A stretch of DNA of 64,000 nt from Prochlorococcus sp. AG-402-P18 (lineage in GTDB: Bacteria; Cyanobacteriota; Cyanobacteriia; PCC-6307; Cyanobiaceae). Of the stretch, positions 20,580 through 33,144 are shown piece after piece. A program made the position numbers and the translations under genes. The stretch spans positions 33,803 through 97,802 of the forward strand of contig QCJC01000009.1 in the NCBI GenBank assembly GCA_003216275.1, read 5' to 3'. Positions within the stretch are counted from its first letter, which is position 1, and every line of letters begins with the position of its first letter. The notes under the pieces were generated by a model. The model was not told where the DNA came from. It made no database searches and saw only the letters and a program-made list of their open reading frames with translations.

Positions 20580-20971
20580 TAATTAACAACCAAACTTCCT
20601 ATCCAAATTAAAATTAAAGGCAATGAAATAGATAGAAGCAAAAATTTAATCATTACATAAGGTTTATTAGCCATGATCAATTGATATGAATCAAAGACAA
20701 ATGTTGAAAAAGTACTCATACTTCCAAGAAAACCTACAGAAAATAATAAAATTAATTGATAAGAATAGCTTAAATCTTTTATTTTCAATAAAATAGAATA
20801 AAACAATCCCAACAGAAATGAAGAGCAACTATTAATAAATAAAATTCTAAACTCTTTCTTTATTGAGAGTTCTCCTAATTTCTGATATATTAATAGTCTA
20901 AAATTTACTCCAAAAAGTGCTCCAGTAGAAACCAAAAAGAAAGACTTTATAATCTCATTGGGTTCCAACAT
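20579..20971 (-). CDS. crcB: Fluoride channel CrcB/Fluc, second copy
   Basis: The 130-residue, four-helix protein has the Fluc motif GFLGSMSTFSTFVFDSYQ around residues 79-96 and LFGVNFRLL near the N terminus. It differs strongly from its neighbour, as expected for paired Fluc genes whose products insert in opposite orientations. Its ATG lies within the end of the SH3-like gene (17-nt overlap), and its stop touches the first crcB. It appears to be part of a dense gyrB-SH3-crcB-crcB run. No fluoride riboswitch can be expected, because the upstream sequence is coding. Confidence 0.87.
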   Translation of the reverse strand: MLEPNEIIKSFFLVSTGALFGVNFRLLIYQKLGELSIKKEFRILFINSCSSFLLGLFYSILLKIKDLSYSYQLILLFSVGFLGSMSTFSTFVFDSYQLIMANKPYVMIKFLLLSISLPLILIWIGSLVVN

Positions 20972-21292
20972 TAACCCATCCTCTTTTATAAAAAAGTTGA
21001 TCAGATGTATTAGTCAAAACACTTACATATAGCCATTTCCCATTATTTGGGGTTTCCCATACTTTTAAAACTTCAACAGGAGTTCCCGCATTAAACGTAT
21101 CCAAAACATATGATTCTTCAGAAACTGCAGAAAGCAAATGAAAGGCCTTAAGAGCAATTAAAGGTGATTTATCAACATTTTGTCTTTGCCGAATAGTTGC
21201 CTTTTGAGCGCCTCCTGCTGGCAATGTTGTTGGAATAAATAAAGCAACACCTAAGATCCACGACCAAATTAAAATAGTACTAATTACGCTCA

Positions 21293-21293
<1 letters not shown>
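20955..21293 (-). CDS. Membrane-anchored bacterial SH3-like protein
   Basis: The 112-residue protein begins with one hydrophobic helix (ILIWSWILGVALFIP) that could anchor it or act as a signal. An SH3b-like beta domain follows: SYVLDTFNAGTPVEVLKVWE and GKWLYVSVL, ending in RGWVNVG. SH3b domains bind peptidoglycan or proteins outside the membrane; the ligand here is unknown. The ATG overlaps the gyrB TAA by one base, which implies coupling to gyrB. It overlaps crcB by 17 nt downstream. Confidence 0.75.
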
Positions 21294-23302
<2,009 letters not shown>

Positions 23303-23428
23303 TTAGAGATAACCTTTCCCGAAACCTCAATTTAACATTGGTATGAGAGAAAGTCTTGGGAAAAATTTCAAAACCAAACTAAGAAATCATTTTTTTTGCA
23401 ATTACTCCCAATAAAACCTTTTACAACG

Positions 23429-24331
23429 ATGATGCAACCCAAGAAACCACTTGTTATTGCTTTAATGGGGCCTACTGCTAGCGGAAAAACAGAATTAGCT
23501 ATTGATATTGCAAGAACTCTGAAAACAAATATTCATAATGTTGATTCAAGACAAATTTATATAGATATGACAATAGGTACAGCTAAACCAACTCAAGAAG
23601 AACGACAAAAAGTTCATCATTATCTGATTGATCTATGTTTACCCTCTAAGCCAATAACTCTACATGAATTTAAATCAATAGCATCAGTCACTATGGAGGG
23701 TGACATAGCAAAACAAAAATTGGTTTTTTTAGTAGGTGGAAGTGGTTTATATCTTCAATCCTTAATAGGAAGACTGAATCCACCTAAAGTTCCACCTCAG
23801 AAATTCTTCAGAAGTCAACTACTCAGTATGAAAGACATAAAAATCCATCAACTTTTACAATGCTGCGATCCACAAGCAGCGGAAAAAATACATCCAAAAG
23901 ATTCATTAAGGATAATTAGAGCCTTGGAAGTCTTTTATGCGACTGGAGAGAAATTCTCTAATCAAAAAAGTTTAGAAACTCCACCTTGGCAAATACTAGA
24001 GCTTGGTTTAAATCCAACTAATTTAAAAGAAAGAATAAAATATAGAACAAGAAAAATGTTTAAGAATGGATTAATAGAAGAAACTGAGAATTTGATATTT
24101 AAATATGGAAAAGATTTATCATTACTAAAAACTATTGGATACGCAGAAGCCGAGTCGATTATTAATGGAGAAATAAGCTATGAAGAAGCACTGTCAATAA
24201 CTATTCAAAGAACAAGCCAACTAGCTAAAAGACAAAAAACCTGGTTTAGAAATAAGCACAATTCAAAATGGTTAGACGACAAAGACCCTTTATCTCAAGC
24301 TTTATCTTATGTAGATGAGGTTTTAGGTTAA
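23429..24331 (+). CDS. miaA: tRNA dimethylallyltransferase MiaA
   Basis: The enzyme adds a dimethylallyl group to A37 of UNN-decoding tRNAs. The 300-residue protein from the ATG at 23429 has the P-loop [14 protein letters not shown], the [20 protein letters not shown] motif and [12 protein letters not shown]. The C terminus has KTIGYAEA and [13 protein letters not shown]. An in-frame start at 23396 is less likely, since the conserved part begins right after the MMQPKKP start. It is divergent from gyrB, with 168 bp between. Confidence 0.96.
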   Translation: MMQPKKPLVIALMGPTASGKTELAIDIARTLKTNIHNVDSRQIYIDMTIGTAKPTQEERQKVHHYLIDLCLPSKPITLHEFKSIASVTMEGDIAKQKLVFLVGGSGLYLQSLIGRLNPPKVPPQKFFRSQLLSMKDIKIHQLLQCCDPQAAEKIHPKDSLRIIRALEVFYATGEKFSNQKSLETPPWQILELGLNPTNLKERIKYRTRKMFKNGLIEETENLIFKYGKDLSLLKTIGYAEAESIINGEISYEEALSITIQRTSQLAKRQKTWFRNKHNSKWLDDKDPLSQALSYVDEVLG

Positions 24332-24388
24332 TTATTTGATATACACTTAGAATCTATGCAAAAGGTATTGCTCCCCTTTAATAACTGA

Positions 24389-24997
24389 ATGCCACCACGT
24401 CCCCGTTTTGATCGTCGCGCTCCAGAAAGAGAGCTGCCCAATATTAATGAAAGAATTAGCTATCCTGATCTGCGAGTTGTTGATGCAGACGGATCTCAGC
24501 TTGGTGTAATTAGCCGAGAAGAAGCTTTAGACATAGCAAAAGACAGAGAACTTGATCTGGTTTTGGTAAGTGAAAAAGCAAGCCCGCCAGTTTGTAGAAT
24601 AATGAACTACGGAAAATTCAAATTTGAGCAAGAAAAAAAGGCAAAAGAAGCGAAAAAGAAATCACATCAAACAGAAGTTAAGGAGGTAAAAATGCGTTAT
24701 AAAATTGACCAACATGATTATTTAGTAAGGATTAATCAAGCAACTCGTTTCCTTAAGGCAGGTGACAAAGTTAAATGCACTGTCATTTTCCGAGGTCGAG
24801 AAATACAACATACTGCATTGGCAGAAACCCTCCTTAAAAGAATGGCTAAAGACCTTGAAGAGAAAGCGGAAGTCCAACAATCTCCCAAAAGAGAAGGCAG
24901 AAATATGATTATGTTTCTAACTCCACGCAAAACTCCATTATTGAAGAAAGACTCAGAAGAAACAGCTCCCAAAAAACCTCTAAGAACCCTCAATTAA
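24389..24997 (+). CDS. infC: Translation initiation factor IF-3
   Basis: IF-3 binds the 30S subunit and proofreads start-codon selection. Of 202 residues, the N domain has [20 protein letters not shown] and [20 protein letters not shown] Lys-rich linker and the C domain follow ([35 protein letters not shown]). A short basic N-terminal extension ([16 protein letters not shown]) is visible. Autogenous AUU starts, seen in enterics, are absent; the start is ATG. A perfect 10-bp hairpin follows at 25011-25038. Confidence 0.97.
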   Translation: MPPRPRFDRRAPERELPNINERISYPDLRVVDADGSQLGVISREEALDIAKDRELDLVLVSEKASPPVCRIMNYGKFKFEQEKKAKEAKKKSHQTEVKEVKMRYKIDQHDYLVRINQATRFLKAGDKVKCTVIFRGREIQHTALAETLLKRMAKDLEEKAEVQQSPKREGRNMIMFLTPRKTPLLKKDSEETAPKKPLRTLN

Positions 24998-25010
24998 TTT
25001 TAAAAGTTAT

Positions 25011-25038
25011 AAAGTGACAAAGAAATAATTGTCACTTT
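25011..25038 (+). terminator. Hairpin downstream of infC
   Basis: AAAGTGACAA (25011-25020) pairs perfectly with TTGTCACTTT (25029-25038) across an 8-nt loop, 14 nt after the infC stop. The following sequence is only mildly T-rich, so termination may be partial. It separates infC from the GntR gene on the same strand. Confidence 0.6.
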
Positions 25039-25083
25039 GCATTCTGTTTATTAATCTGGCCACATTACCCCCTGGCTAAAGGC

Positions 25084-26073
25084 GTGAGATTCCACATACA
25101 ACAAGAAAGTGAAATCCCAGCTTCAAGTCAACTTTATAACCAAATTTGTTTTGCCATTGCCGCGAGACATTACCCTCCCGGTCACAGGCTGCCAAGTACT
25201 AGGCAACTAGCAATGCAAACCGGTCTTCATAGAAATACCATTAGCAAGGTATACAGACAATTAGAGAATGATGGAGTCGTAGAGGCCATAGCAGGGTCTG
25301 GTATTTATGTTAGAGACCAACAAAAACAAAAGGAATTAAGAAATAGTCCTCCTTCAATGCGTAAAAAAGGAATATTAGATATCGATCTTGAAGTTAGGAA
25401 AAGCGTAGATGAACTTTTAAATGCTGGATGTACCTTGCAACAAACCAGAGAATTATTTACTAAGGAAATTGATTGGAGACTGAGATGTGGAGCGAGATTA
25501 CTAGTCAGCACACCAAGAGAAGACATTGGAGCATCTCTATTAATTGCTGAAGAATTAGCTCCTCATTTAGATGTACCGGTTGAAGTTGTTCCAATGGAAG
25601 AACTTGAAAGCGTTTTGGAAAGTTCTAGTAAAGGAACTGTTATTACAAGCAGATATTTCTTACAACCTCTGGAAGAGGTTGCCAAAAGACATCAAGTTAG
25701 AGCTATCGCAGTCGATCTAAGTGATTTCCAGAGAGAGCTAACAATCCTTAAGAAATTAAGATCTGGAAGTTGTGTGGGAATTGTGAGTATTAGTCCAGGA
25801 ATCTTGAGAGCTGCAGAGGTAATTTTACACAGCATGCGTGGCAATGAAATATTATTAATGACTGCTAATCCTGATATTGGAAGCAGACTATTAGCTCTTT
25901 TAAGAGCATCAAGTCACGTAATCTGTGATAGTCCTAGCTTGCCTATTGTAGAACACACATTAAGGCAGAATCGTTCTCAGCTAATGAGAATGCCGCAAGT
26001 TCACTGCTCTGAAAATTATCTAAGTAAAAGCACCATAGAAGAATTACGCAAAGAGATAGGTCTCCTCGAATAA
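25084..26073 (+). CDS. GntR-family transcriptional regulator
   Basis: The 329-residue protein starts at GTG 25084. Residues 1-75 form the GntR winged helix: QLYNQICFAIAARHYPPGHR, then LPSTRQLAMQTGLHRNTISK with the recognition helix, ending GSGIYVRD. The remaining 250 residues are not a FadR, HutC or aminotransferase-type domain that I can recognise, so the effector is unknown. It sits between infC and cysE on the same strand, 18 bp before cysE, and may regulate its own operon. Target sites cannot be seen. Confidence 0.9.
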   Translation: MRFHIQQESEIPASSQLYNQICFAIAARHYPPGHRLPSTRQLAMQTGLHRNTISKVYRQLENDGVVEAIAGSGIYVRDQQKQKELRNSPPSMRKKGILDIDLEVRKSVDELLNAGCTLQQTRELFTKEIDWRLRCGARLLVSTPREDIGASLLIAEELAPHLDVPVEVVPMEELESVLESSSKGTVITSRYFLQPLEEVAKRHQVRAIAVDLSDFQRELTILKKLRSGSCVGIVSISPGILRAAEVILHSMRGNEILLMTANPDIGSRLLALLRASSHVICDSPSLPIVEHTLRQNRSQLMRMPQVHCSENYLSKSTIEELRKEIGLLE

Positions 26074-26091
26074 AAGAAGCATAAACTCAAT

Positions 26092-26850
26092 ATGATGAAT
26101 TCAATAAAGTCTGATTACTCAATTATTAAAGAAAGAGATCCAGCTGCGCGAGGATTTCTTGAAATTATTTTTTGCTATCCAGGGTTTCAAGCATTAGTAC
26201 TTCATAGAATTAGCCACAAATTGTGGAAATTCAATCTTCCCCTTGCTCCAAGATTGCTTAGTCAAATCACAAGATCTTTAACGGGTATCGAAATTCATCC
26301 AGCAGCTAAAATTGGTCAAGGGGTTTTTATTGACCATGGTATGGGAGTAGTAATTGGAGAAACTGCTGAAATTGGAAATAGATGCTTACTTTATCAAGGC
26401 GTAACTCTTGGAGGAACAGGTAAAGACCATGGTAAAAGACATCCAACACTCAAAGAAAATGTTGTAGTTGGTGCAGGAGCAAAAGTACTTGGGGCTATAT
26501 CTGTTGGATCTAATACAAGAATAGGAGCTGGCTCAGTCGTAGTAAAAGATGTGGCAGAAAATAGCACTGTCGTTGGGATCCCAGGAAGAGTAGTACATCA
26601 AAGTGGCGTCAAAATTAACCCTCTTGCGCATTCAGCCCTGCCAGATACTGAAGCAAATGTAATTAGAAACTTGATGGAAAGAATTGATCAACTTGAAAAT
26701 CAAGTATCCACATTAAACACATTCATTAAAAATTTAAGTGTCGGGAAAACAAAAAAGAGTCTCGAAGTAAGAGAATCTCAAAACTTAAGAGATAAAGAAA
26801 TTATAGAATTTATTGGTAATATTGAAAGCGATAGCGACCTCAAAATATAA
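26092..26850 (+). CDS. cysE: Serine O-acetyltransferase CysE
   Basis: CysE acetylates L-serine with acetyl-CoA, the committed step of cysteine synthesis. The 252-residue protein has the N-terminal helical domain (GFLEIIFCYPGFQALVLHR). The left-handed beta-helix follows with hexapeptide repeats: IHPAAKIGQGVFIDHGMGVV, IGETAEIGNRCLLYQGVTLG and GGTGKDHGKRHPT. The C-terminal tail beyond residue 190 is longer and charged. Feedback inhibition by cysteine is usual in this family. It converges on the ABC permease gene at 26866, where the first accessory block begins. Confidence 0.96.
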   Translation: MMNSIKSDYSIIKERDPAARGFLEIIFCYPGFQALVLHRISHKLWKFNLPLAPRLLSQITRSLTGIEIHPAAKIGQGVFIDHGMGVVIGETAEIGNRCLLYQGVTLGGTGKDHGKRHPTLKENVVVGAGAKVLGAISVGSNTRIGAGSVVVKDVAENSTVVGIPGRVVHQSGVKINPLAHSALPDTEANVIRNLMERIDQLENQVSTLNTFIKNLSVGKTKKSLEVRESQNLRDKEIIEFIGNIESDSDLKI

Positions 26851-26865
26851 AAAATAAAGAACATC

Positions 26866-27645
26866 TTAAACTAAAAATGGCAGTTTTTTACTTTCAATCT
26901 TTAATAGCCAAAAAGAAAATAATAGTCCTATTAGATTCATAAATAATAGAATAAGGGTCTGTGAATAATATACATAGCCATCAATAATACTTAATCTTAA
27001 GGGATCTAGAATCTTATAGATAAAATTAAAATTTGTGATCCAAGAAATATCACCTAAACTTTCCTTTTTATAGAGAATAGGAGAAGTTAGAAAAACTAAT
27101 TGTAAAACTATAGGAATTAATTGAGCTACATCTGTAAAACGAACACTTATCAGACAAATTAACACTGGAAACCAATAAATAAATATAATAAAATTCAATA
27201 ATGGAATCCAAGAATTAAATATAAAGTTAAATAATATAGTTTTTTCAATTAATGAGAGTACAAAAAAAACCAGAATAAATGATTGAAAAAAAGTCTGTAC
27301 TTGAAAAGCCCATTCTTCAAATGTATAAAATAGTGGATTTAAGTTCATATTTCGAATATTTGATGAATTATGTGAAAAAAGGTATGGAGCATTAGATATC
27401 GAAGATGAAATTGAATTCCATAGAATTAAACCTATACCTAAATAAACAAAATATGATCTTAAATTTTCTACTTTAAAAACAGTTCCATAAACAAGACCCA
27501 AGGTTAAGATTGATAGTAAATTAGAAAAACCCAACCAGAAACTTCCCAGTGTAGTTCGGGCAAATCTTGCCCTGGTTCGCGAAGTTGCCGTGTACCACCA
27601 AGCTCTTCTTGTCTTAAATGCAAATCGTATATTATTTAACAACAT
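26866..27645 (-). CDS. ABC-2 type permease of a polysaccharide exporter (Wzm/KpsM-like)
   Basis: The 259-residue integral membrane protein has about six helices and the N-terminal amphipathic motif RARFARTTLGSFWLGFSNLL. This corresponds to the conserved R-x-x-LG-x-x-W segment of Wzm, TagG and KpsM transporters. Such permeases move undecaprenyl-linked O-antigen or capsule chains to the periplasm. The start overlaps the end of the ATPase gene by 14 nt, so the two should form one transporter. The stop is 15 bp from the convergent cysE. The many Ile, Phe and Asn residues reflect AT-rich codons. Confidence 0.85.
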   Translation of the reverse strand: MLLNNIRFAFKTRRAWWYTATSRTRARFARTTLGSFWLGFSNLLSILTLGLVYGTVFKVENLRSYFVYLGIGLILWNSISSSISNAPYLFSHNSSNIRNMNLNPLFYTFEEWAFQVQTFFQSFILVFFVLSLIEKTILFNFIFNSWIPLLNFIIFIYWFPVLICLISVRFTDVAQLIPIVLQLVFLTSPILYKKESLGDISWITNFNFIYKILDPLRLSIIDGYVYYSQTLILLFMNLIGLLFSFWLLKIESKKLPFLV

Positions 27646-29014
27646 TTAATTGAGAGTAATCATGGGTATGATAATAATTCAAAGCAGCATCTAATACTCC
27701 ATCATAAACAATAAATCCCTGACTAAATACAATTCCTCTTGTACAAAATTGCCTTAAAAGCTGTTCTGAATGACTAGCCAAAAACAATGTGCCGGCTGAA
27801 TCAATAAATGACTGCATCCTTTTTTCTGCTTTCTCGAAGAAAGCCGCATCACCAGTACCAAAGCCTTCATCTATAGCCAAACATTCATGCCTTATTGATG
27901 TAAGAATAGAAAAAATCAACCTTGCACACATACCTTCACTATATGTTTTTATAGGCAATGTAATGAAAGCACCTAATCCTGAAAATTGGATAATATCTTT
28001 CATGAAAATATCAAAACCATCCAAACAATTATTCATCAATAAATAATGAGCTTTAGCGGCATCAAATCCACTTAATTCTGTACTTGTTAAAAAAGTTTTT
28101 TGTAGCATTGGATAAACATTCACATCTATCTTTAAAGAGCCATTAGTAGGTTTGTATATACCAGAAATAAGTTTAAGAAAACTAGTTTTACCAGATCCAT
28201 TATGCCCAATCAATGCAATTCTTTCACCATTCATAACTGTTAAATTTACATTACTGAGTGCTTCTATAATGGTTTTTCTATTTAAGTTTCTTAATTTTCC
28301 ACCAGTTACATGTTTAAACATACCCTTAGTAATTAAACTTGAAAAGTTCTTATTTTCGGAAGGATATATAGGAATAGTCAATGAAATATTTTTCATTTTT
28401 ATCACTGGTTGATTTTTAGTTTCTATTGGTATTAAAGATATTTTTCCAAGTGAAATTCTTACATCTTCTAATGTTACTTTATGATCAATATTGATTTTAT
28501 TTAAAAAATTAATGCCAGAAGTTAATGCATTTCCCTCAAGCCAAGGATCAGTTGATTCAGGTATATACAAATCAACCCAAACTAAACTTAAACTTAATTC
28601 TTGGGTAAATAGATCAGCGGCATGAAGTTTATTTTCAAAAACTTTTAAATCTTTACCTGTAACGCCAAAGTTATTTTTAGACTTCTTGGTTAATAACAAA
28701 ATCAAATCAAAAACCATATCAGAAATATTATATTTATCTTTCCTCAGATATGATAACCAGTATTGTAAACCTTGAAAATCAACTTTACGTCCAAATAAGT
28801 TCAAATATAATTGATTTATCTGGTAATCAATTTCCCTATTTACGATAACAAATTTTAAATATTCATCTTGATTTGAAAATTCAAGTGCAATATTTTTTAG
28901 ATCAAAGCCTTTTTTAGCATAAGCTAGCCAATAATTAATTCCATTTGGATCAGCAGGTCGACCAAAATAAGCTATATATAGCTTTTGTATTTGTTGGGAA
29001 TCAACCTCATTCAT
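27632..29014 (-). CDS. DUF4214 module fused to Wzt/KpsT-like ABC ATPase
   Basis: The 460-residue protein has two parts. Residues 8-105 are two DUF4214 repeats (KLYIAYFGRPADPNGINYWL and NLFGRKVDFQGLQYWLSYL), followed to about 190 by a linker with STDPW at 154-158. Residues 205-455 are a polysaccharide-exporter ATPase: Walker A GHNGSGKTS (270-278), signature TYSEGM (357-362), Walker B CLAIDEG and the H-loop ASHS. It ends right after the ATPase, so the C-terminal carbohydrate-binding domain of Wzt proteins is absent. The N-terminal 190 residues match the start of the RTX protein at 42667-46821. It is paired with the permease downstream by a 14-nt overlap. Confidence 0.9.
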   Translation of the reverse strand: MNEVDSQQIQKLYIAYFGRPADPNGINYWLAYAKKGFDLKNIALEFSNQDEYLKFVIVNREIDYQINQLYLNLFGRKVDFQGLQYWLSYLRKDKYNISDMVFDLILLLTKKSKNNFGVTGKDLKVFENKLHAADLFTQELSLSLVWVDLYIPESTDPWLEGNALTSGINFLNKINIDHKVTLEDVRISLGKISLIPIETKNQPVIKMKNISLTIPIYPSENKNFSSLITKGMFKHVTGGKLRNLNRKTIIEALSNVNLTVMNGERIALIGHNGSGKTSFLKLISGIYKPTNGSLKIDVNVYPMLQKTFLTSTELSGFDAAKAHYLLMNNCLDGFDIFMKDIIQFSGLGAFITLPIKTYSEGMCARLIFSILTSIRHECLAIDEGFGTGDAAFFEKAEKRMQSFIDSAGTLFLASHSEQLLRQFCTRGIVFSQGFIVYDGVLDAALNYYHTHDYSQLNVVK

Positions 29015-29031
29015 AGATAATTATAATCTAT

Positions 29032-31863
29032 TTATACTTCATCTTTTTTTGAAGCAGGTTGAAACATAAACATTGAGTAAATAACATTGCGTCTCATATT
29101 AATCATCATATCTAAAAACATATCATAGCCTTCATTCTTATACTCAATTAATGGATCTTTCTGACCATAACCCCTTAACCCTACAGATTCCCGCAAAGAA
29201 TCCATTCCCTGAAGATGTTCACGCCACAATGTATCTAATTGTTGAAGTATAAAAAACCTTTCAGCTTCTCTCATCATTCCTGGATGCTGCTGCTCAATTT
29301 GTGCTTCTTTTAAATCATATGCATTTCGCATTTGTTCTTTTAAAAACTCTTTTAGACCATCAACTCCTAAGCCTAAAAGATCATCTGATTTTAAATCCTC
29401 CAGTAAATAAATAAACTCCTTAATTTTCGCAACCAACTTCTCCAAATCCCACTCTTCTGGTGGCAAGTCAATGTTTACATAAGCATCTACTATCTCTTCC
29501 ATTGTTCGCTCTCCATAACCAATAACTTGTTGCTTTAATTCTTGCCCTTCTAAAACCTTTCTTCTTTCTGTATAAACTGCTTTTCTTTGATTATTCATAA
29601 CTTCGTCATATTCAAATATTTGTTTTCTAATATCGTAATAATAGGTCTCAACTTTTTTTTGAGCTCCTTCTAATGATCTTGTAAGCATTCCTGATTCAAT
29701 TGGCATATCTTCTTCGACCCTAAAAGCATTCATAAGTCCAGCGACTCGATCCCCTCCAAAAATTCTTAACAAGTTATCTTCTAGTGATAAGAAAAATCTT
29801 GTACTGCCAAGATCTCCTTGCCTACCGGCTCTTCCTCTAAGTTGGTTATCTACTCTTCTTGATTCATGTCTTTCCGTCCCTATCACATGAAGACCGCCTG
29901 AATTTCTTACATTCTTTTCTTCATGTGCAATAACTTCTTGATACTCCTGCTTGATTAAATTTATTGCTGTTCTTAAAGATGAGATATTTTTATCATTAGT
30001 GGGACTTTTTTCTGCCGCAGTTGAAATACGATCCTCTAATTCAATCAAACTTAGAGTTCTATCTCCCCAATCTCTTACCAATTGCCTCGCTAAGTCAGCA
30101 AGATTTTTATCTGTTTCTTCTGTTAATTCAACTGGAAAAAGTTTATTTAAAGATTGAATTTTCTTATTTTTAATTACCTTTGAATCTAAATTTTGAGAAG
30201 AGAAACCGACTTTATCAGTGTTTCTTTGCAAAGGAAGAGGGGGCTTATGCCCCTCTTCCAACTTAACCAAGCGAGGACTCAATAACTCTTTAATTTTTAA
30301 CCGAGCCATATAGTCACTATTACCACCCAAAATTATATCTGTACCTCTTCCAGCCATATTAGTCGCAATAGTTACCGCACCCATTCGACCAGCCTGAGCA
30401 ACAATTTCTGCCTCTCTTTCAACATTCTCAGGCTTCGCATTAAGTAAATTATGAGGTACCTCCTCCTCTGACAATAGAGCACTAAGCAATTCACTTTTTT
30501 CAACACTAGTTGTGCCTACTAAAACTGGCCTACCATCTTTATGAATTTGGGAAATCTCTTTCGATACAGCTCGCCATTTTGCTGATTCTGTTTTAAAAAC
30601 CTGATCAGGCCAATCTTGTCTTGAAATCTTTCTATTAGTTGGAATAACTGTAGTCTCAAGCTTATAAGTCTTTTCAAATTCAACCTCCTCAGTTTTAGCT
30701 GTTCCTGTCATTCCGGAAAGTTTTGGATAAAGCAAAAAGAAATTTTGATATGTGATCGAGGCTAAAGTTTGAGTTTCTGGTTGAATTGGCAAATTTTCTT
30801 TTGCTTCAATTGCTTGATGTTGTCCATCACTCCAACGACGACCGGGCATCACCCTTCCAGTGAATTCGTCTACTATTACTGCCTCATTATTTCTTATGAT
30901 GTAATTAGTATCAAGAGTAAAAAGTTCTTTAGCTTTTAAGGCATTAGTCACATAATGAGCCCATGGATCTTTAGGGTCAAAAAGATCTTTGACTTTTAAT
31001 AAAGCTTCAGTTTTAGCAAATCCATCATCCGTCAAAATACAACTTCTTTGTTTTTCGTCTACTTCATAATCTCCCTCTGGATCAATTCCATCTTTACTAG
31101 TTCCAGCAGCTCTAATTAATTGAGAAACCACCTCAGCAGCCTTTTGATATTTTTCTTGAGGTCTTTCCACTTGCCCAGAAATGATCAATGGAGTTCGAGC
31201 TTCATCTATCAGAATTGAATCGACTTCATCAATAACGCAATATTGAAAAGGTCTCTGAACAATTTCCGAGTTTCCTCCTGCCATATTGTCTCTTAAATAA
31301 TCAAATCCAAGCTCAGAATTTGTAGCATAAGTAATATCACATTGATAATTCTTCAGCCTTTCAGCTGGTGACATGTTTTGTTGAATCAAACCAACGCTAA
31401 GTCCTAAAAAACGATGAACTTGCCCCATCCATTCAGCATCTCTTCTAGCCAAGTAATCATTAACGGTCACCACATGAACTCCCTTTCCCGTTAGGGCATT
31501 CAAAAAGCTTGGAAGTGTGGCCACTAACGTCTTGCCTTCACCTGTTTTCATTTCTGCAATCTGACCTTCATGCAAAACCATTCCACCAATCAACTGAACG
31601 TCAAAATGCCTCATCCCTAAAACTCTTTTTGACGCTTCTCTTACGACAGCAAAAGCATCGGGCAAAAGATCATCTAACTGCGCTTGTTGCTCAATAAATG
31701 ACTCGATTTTTGATATTCTTGTTCTAAAGCTAGAAACCTTTTCCCTTAGTTCATCATCCGATAATTTGATTATGTCTTCTTCAATTACATTAATATCAGT
31801 GACCAAGGGTTTGTAATTCTTCAACTTTCGGGTATTTGGATCACCCAGAAGTTGTTTAAACAT
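29032..31863 (-). CDS. secA: Protein translocase ATPase SecA
   Basis: SecA drives preproteins through SecYEG in the inner membrane and, in cyanobacteria, also in thylakoids. The 943-residue protein shows Walker A GEGKT at 108-112, [18 protein letters not shown], the preprotein cross-linking region, [14 protein letters not shown], and [19 protein letters not shown]. The helical scaffold includes [17 protein letters not shown]. It ends ASKKDEV, without the C-terminal zinc-binding motif of enteric SecA. Two accessory exporter genes follow on the same strand, and gmd is divergent upstream. Confidence 0.98.
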   Translation of the reverse strand: MFKQLLGDPNTRKLKNYKPLVTDINVIEEDIIKLSDDELREKVSSFRTRISKIESFIEQQAQLDDLLPDAFAVVREASKRVLGMRHFDVQLIGGMVLHEGQIAEMKTGEGKTLVATLPSFLNALTGKGVHVVTVNDYLARRDAEWMGQVHRFLGLSVGLIQQNMSPAERLKNYQCDITYATNSELGFDYLRDNMAGGNSEIVQRPFQYCVIDEVDSILIDEARTPLIISGQVERPQEKYQKAAEVVSQLIRAAGTSKDGIDPEGDYEVDEKQRSCILTDDGFAKTEALLKVKDLFDPKDPWAHYVTNALKAKELFTLDTNYIIRNNEAVIVDEFTGRVMPGRRWSDGQHQAIEAKENLPIQPETQTLASITYQNFFLLYPKLSGMTGTAKTEEVEFEKTYKLETTVIPTNRKISRQDWPDQVFKTESAKWRAVSKEISQIHKDGRPVLVGTTSVEKSELLSALLSEEEVPHNLLNAKPENVEREAEIVAQAGRMGAVTIATNMAGRGTDIILGGNSDYMARLKIKELLSPRLVKLEEGHKPPLPLQRNTDKVGFSSQNLDSKVIKNKKIQSLNKLFPVELTEETDKNLADLARQLVRDWGDRTLSLIELEDRISTAAEKSPTNDKNISSLRTAINLIKQEYQEVIAHEEKNVRNSGGLHVIGTERHESRRVDNQLRGRAGRQGDLGSTRFFLSLEDNLLRIFGGDRVAGLMNAFRVEEDMPIESGMLTRSLEGAQKKVETYYYDIRKQIFEYDEVMNNQRKAVYTERRKVLEGQELKQQVIGYGERTMEEIVDAYVNIDLPPEEWDLEKLVAKIKEFIYLLEDLKSDDLLGLGVDGLKEFLKEQMRNAYDLKEAQIEQQHPGMMREAERFFILQQLDTLWREHLQGMDSLRESVGLRGYGQKDPLIEYKNEGYDMFLDMMINMRRNVIYSMFMFQPASKKDEV

Positions 31864-32038
31864 AAAAATAATAAATAATTAAATCAATTATATAACCTGA
31901 TTGAACAAATGTAATAGATCAAGGTATTCTGTTATCCCTAACTAAAAATCGCTAAAATTCAAAGATTATTACTCACGCAAATTCAAATACAATATTAAAG
32001 TAAGTCAAAAGTTAAGGAACAGTATATTTTTAACTCTA

Positions 32039-33136
32039 GTGTATAATAAAAAAAAAAACATAGAAGTGAAAAAGGCACTTATTACAGGAATCACCGGACA
32101 AGATGGTAGCTATCTTGCCGAATTTCTGTTAAAAAAGAATTATCAAGTACACGGTATAATTAGAAGATCAAGCCAGGAAAATACGTCAAGAATTGATCAC
32201 TTAATCAAAAAATATAATGATGATAATTTAACTCTACATTACGGGGATCTTACACAAAGTACTAATATAATTAGAATTATAAATCAAATAAAGCCAGATG
32301 AAGTTTATAATTTAGGAGCCCAAAGTCATGTAGCAGTAAGCTTTGAATCACCCGAATATACTGCTCAAGCAGATGCATTAGGGCCTCTTCGAATTCTAGA
32401 AGCAGTCAGAATATTAGATTTAACCAAAAAAACAAAAATATATCAAGCAAGCACATCAGAACTTTATGGTCTTGTAAGAGAGGAGCCTCAAAGTGAAAAA
32501 ACCCCTTTTTATCCTAGAAGTCCTTATGGAGTAGCTAAATTATACGCATATTGGATAACTATTAACTACCGAGAATCATATGATATTTTTGCATGTAACG
32601 GTATATTATTTAATCATGAATCTCCAAGAAGAGGAGAAAAGTTTGTAACGAAGAAAATAACAAAAAGTCTATCAAGAATCGATTTAGGTTTAGAAGAATG
32701 TCTACACATCGGAAATCTTGATTCATTAAGAGATTGGGGACATGCAAAAGACTATGTAGAGATGCAATGGCTTATGCTTCAACAAAGCGAACCTAAAGAT
32801 TATGTTATTGCTACCGGTCAACAAACTTCAGTCAGGGAATTTATAGAGTTATCAGCAAAAGAACTTAACTGGGGAGAAATTATTTGGCATGGTGAGGGCA
32901 TAAATGAAATAGGCATTAGGAAAGATACTAATCAAACAGTAGTAAAAGTTGATCCTAAGTTTTACAGGCCAGCCGAAGTTCAATCGCTACTTGGAGATGC
33001 CTCAAAAGCTAAAAAAGAACTTGGGTGGGAGCCGAAAATATCGTTAAATCAATTAATTACTGAAATGATTAAATTTGATACATATGAGGCAAAGAAAGAA
33101 TTATTATTAATGAAAAAAAGCAACTTTCCTAATTAA
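32039..33136 (+). CDS. gmd: GDP-mannose 4,6-dehydratase
   Basis: The enzyme converts GDP-D-mannose to GDP-4-keto-6-deoxymannose, the precursor of GDP-fucose, GDP-rhamnose and related sugars. The 365-residue extended SDR has the nucleotide loop [28 protein letters not shown], catalytic TSE in QASTSELYG, and YxxxK in [27 protein letters not shown] and [12 protein letters not shown] are Gmd-specific. The open frame begins at GTG 32039 and contains an 11-A run (32048-32058). A second in-frame GTG at 32066 (KKALITG) better matches typical Gmd N termini and may be the true start. It is 8 bp upstream of the metalloprotease gene. Confidence 0.93.
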   Translation: MYNKKKNIEVKKALITGITGQDGSYLAEFLLKKNYQVHGIIRRSSQENTSRIDHLIKKYNDDNLTLHYGDLTQSTNIIRIINQIKPDEVYNLGAQSHVAVSFESPEYTAQADALGPLRILEAVRILDLTKKTKIYQASTSELYGLVREEPQSEKTPFYPRSPYGVAKLYAYWITINYRESYDIFACNGILFNHESPRRGEKFVTKKITKSLSRIDLGLEECLHIGNLDSLRDWGHAKDYVEMQWLMLQQSEPKDYVIATGQQTSVREFIELSAKELNWGEIIWHGEGINEIGIRKDTNQTVVKVDPKFYRPAEVQSLLGDASKAKKELGWEPKISLNQLITEMIKFDTYEAKKELLLMKKSNFPN

Positions 33137-33144
33137 TATTAATT

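Larger units (their letters stand above)
26866..29014. other. Accessory block 1: ABC exporter pair between cysE and secA
   Basis: Two genes for an ABC-2 polysaccharide-type exporter lie between cysE and secA. I recall cysE and secA as neighbours in other Prochlorococcus genomes, so this pair looks like an insertion; that comparison is from memory. The genes read in the same direction as secA, only 17 bp downstream of it, so they may use the secA transcript. No integrase or transposase is present. Confidence 0.45.
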
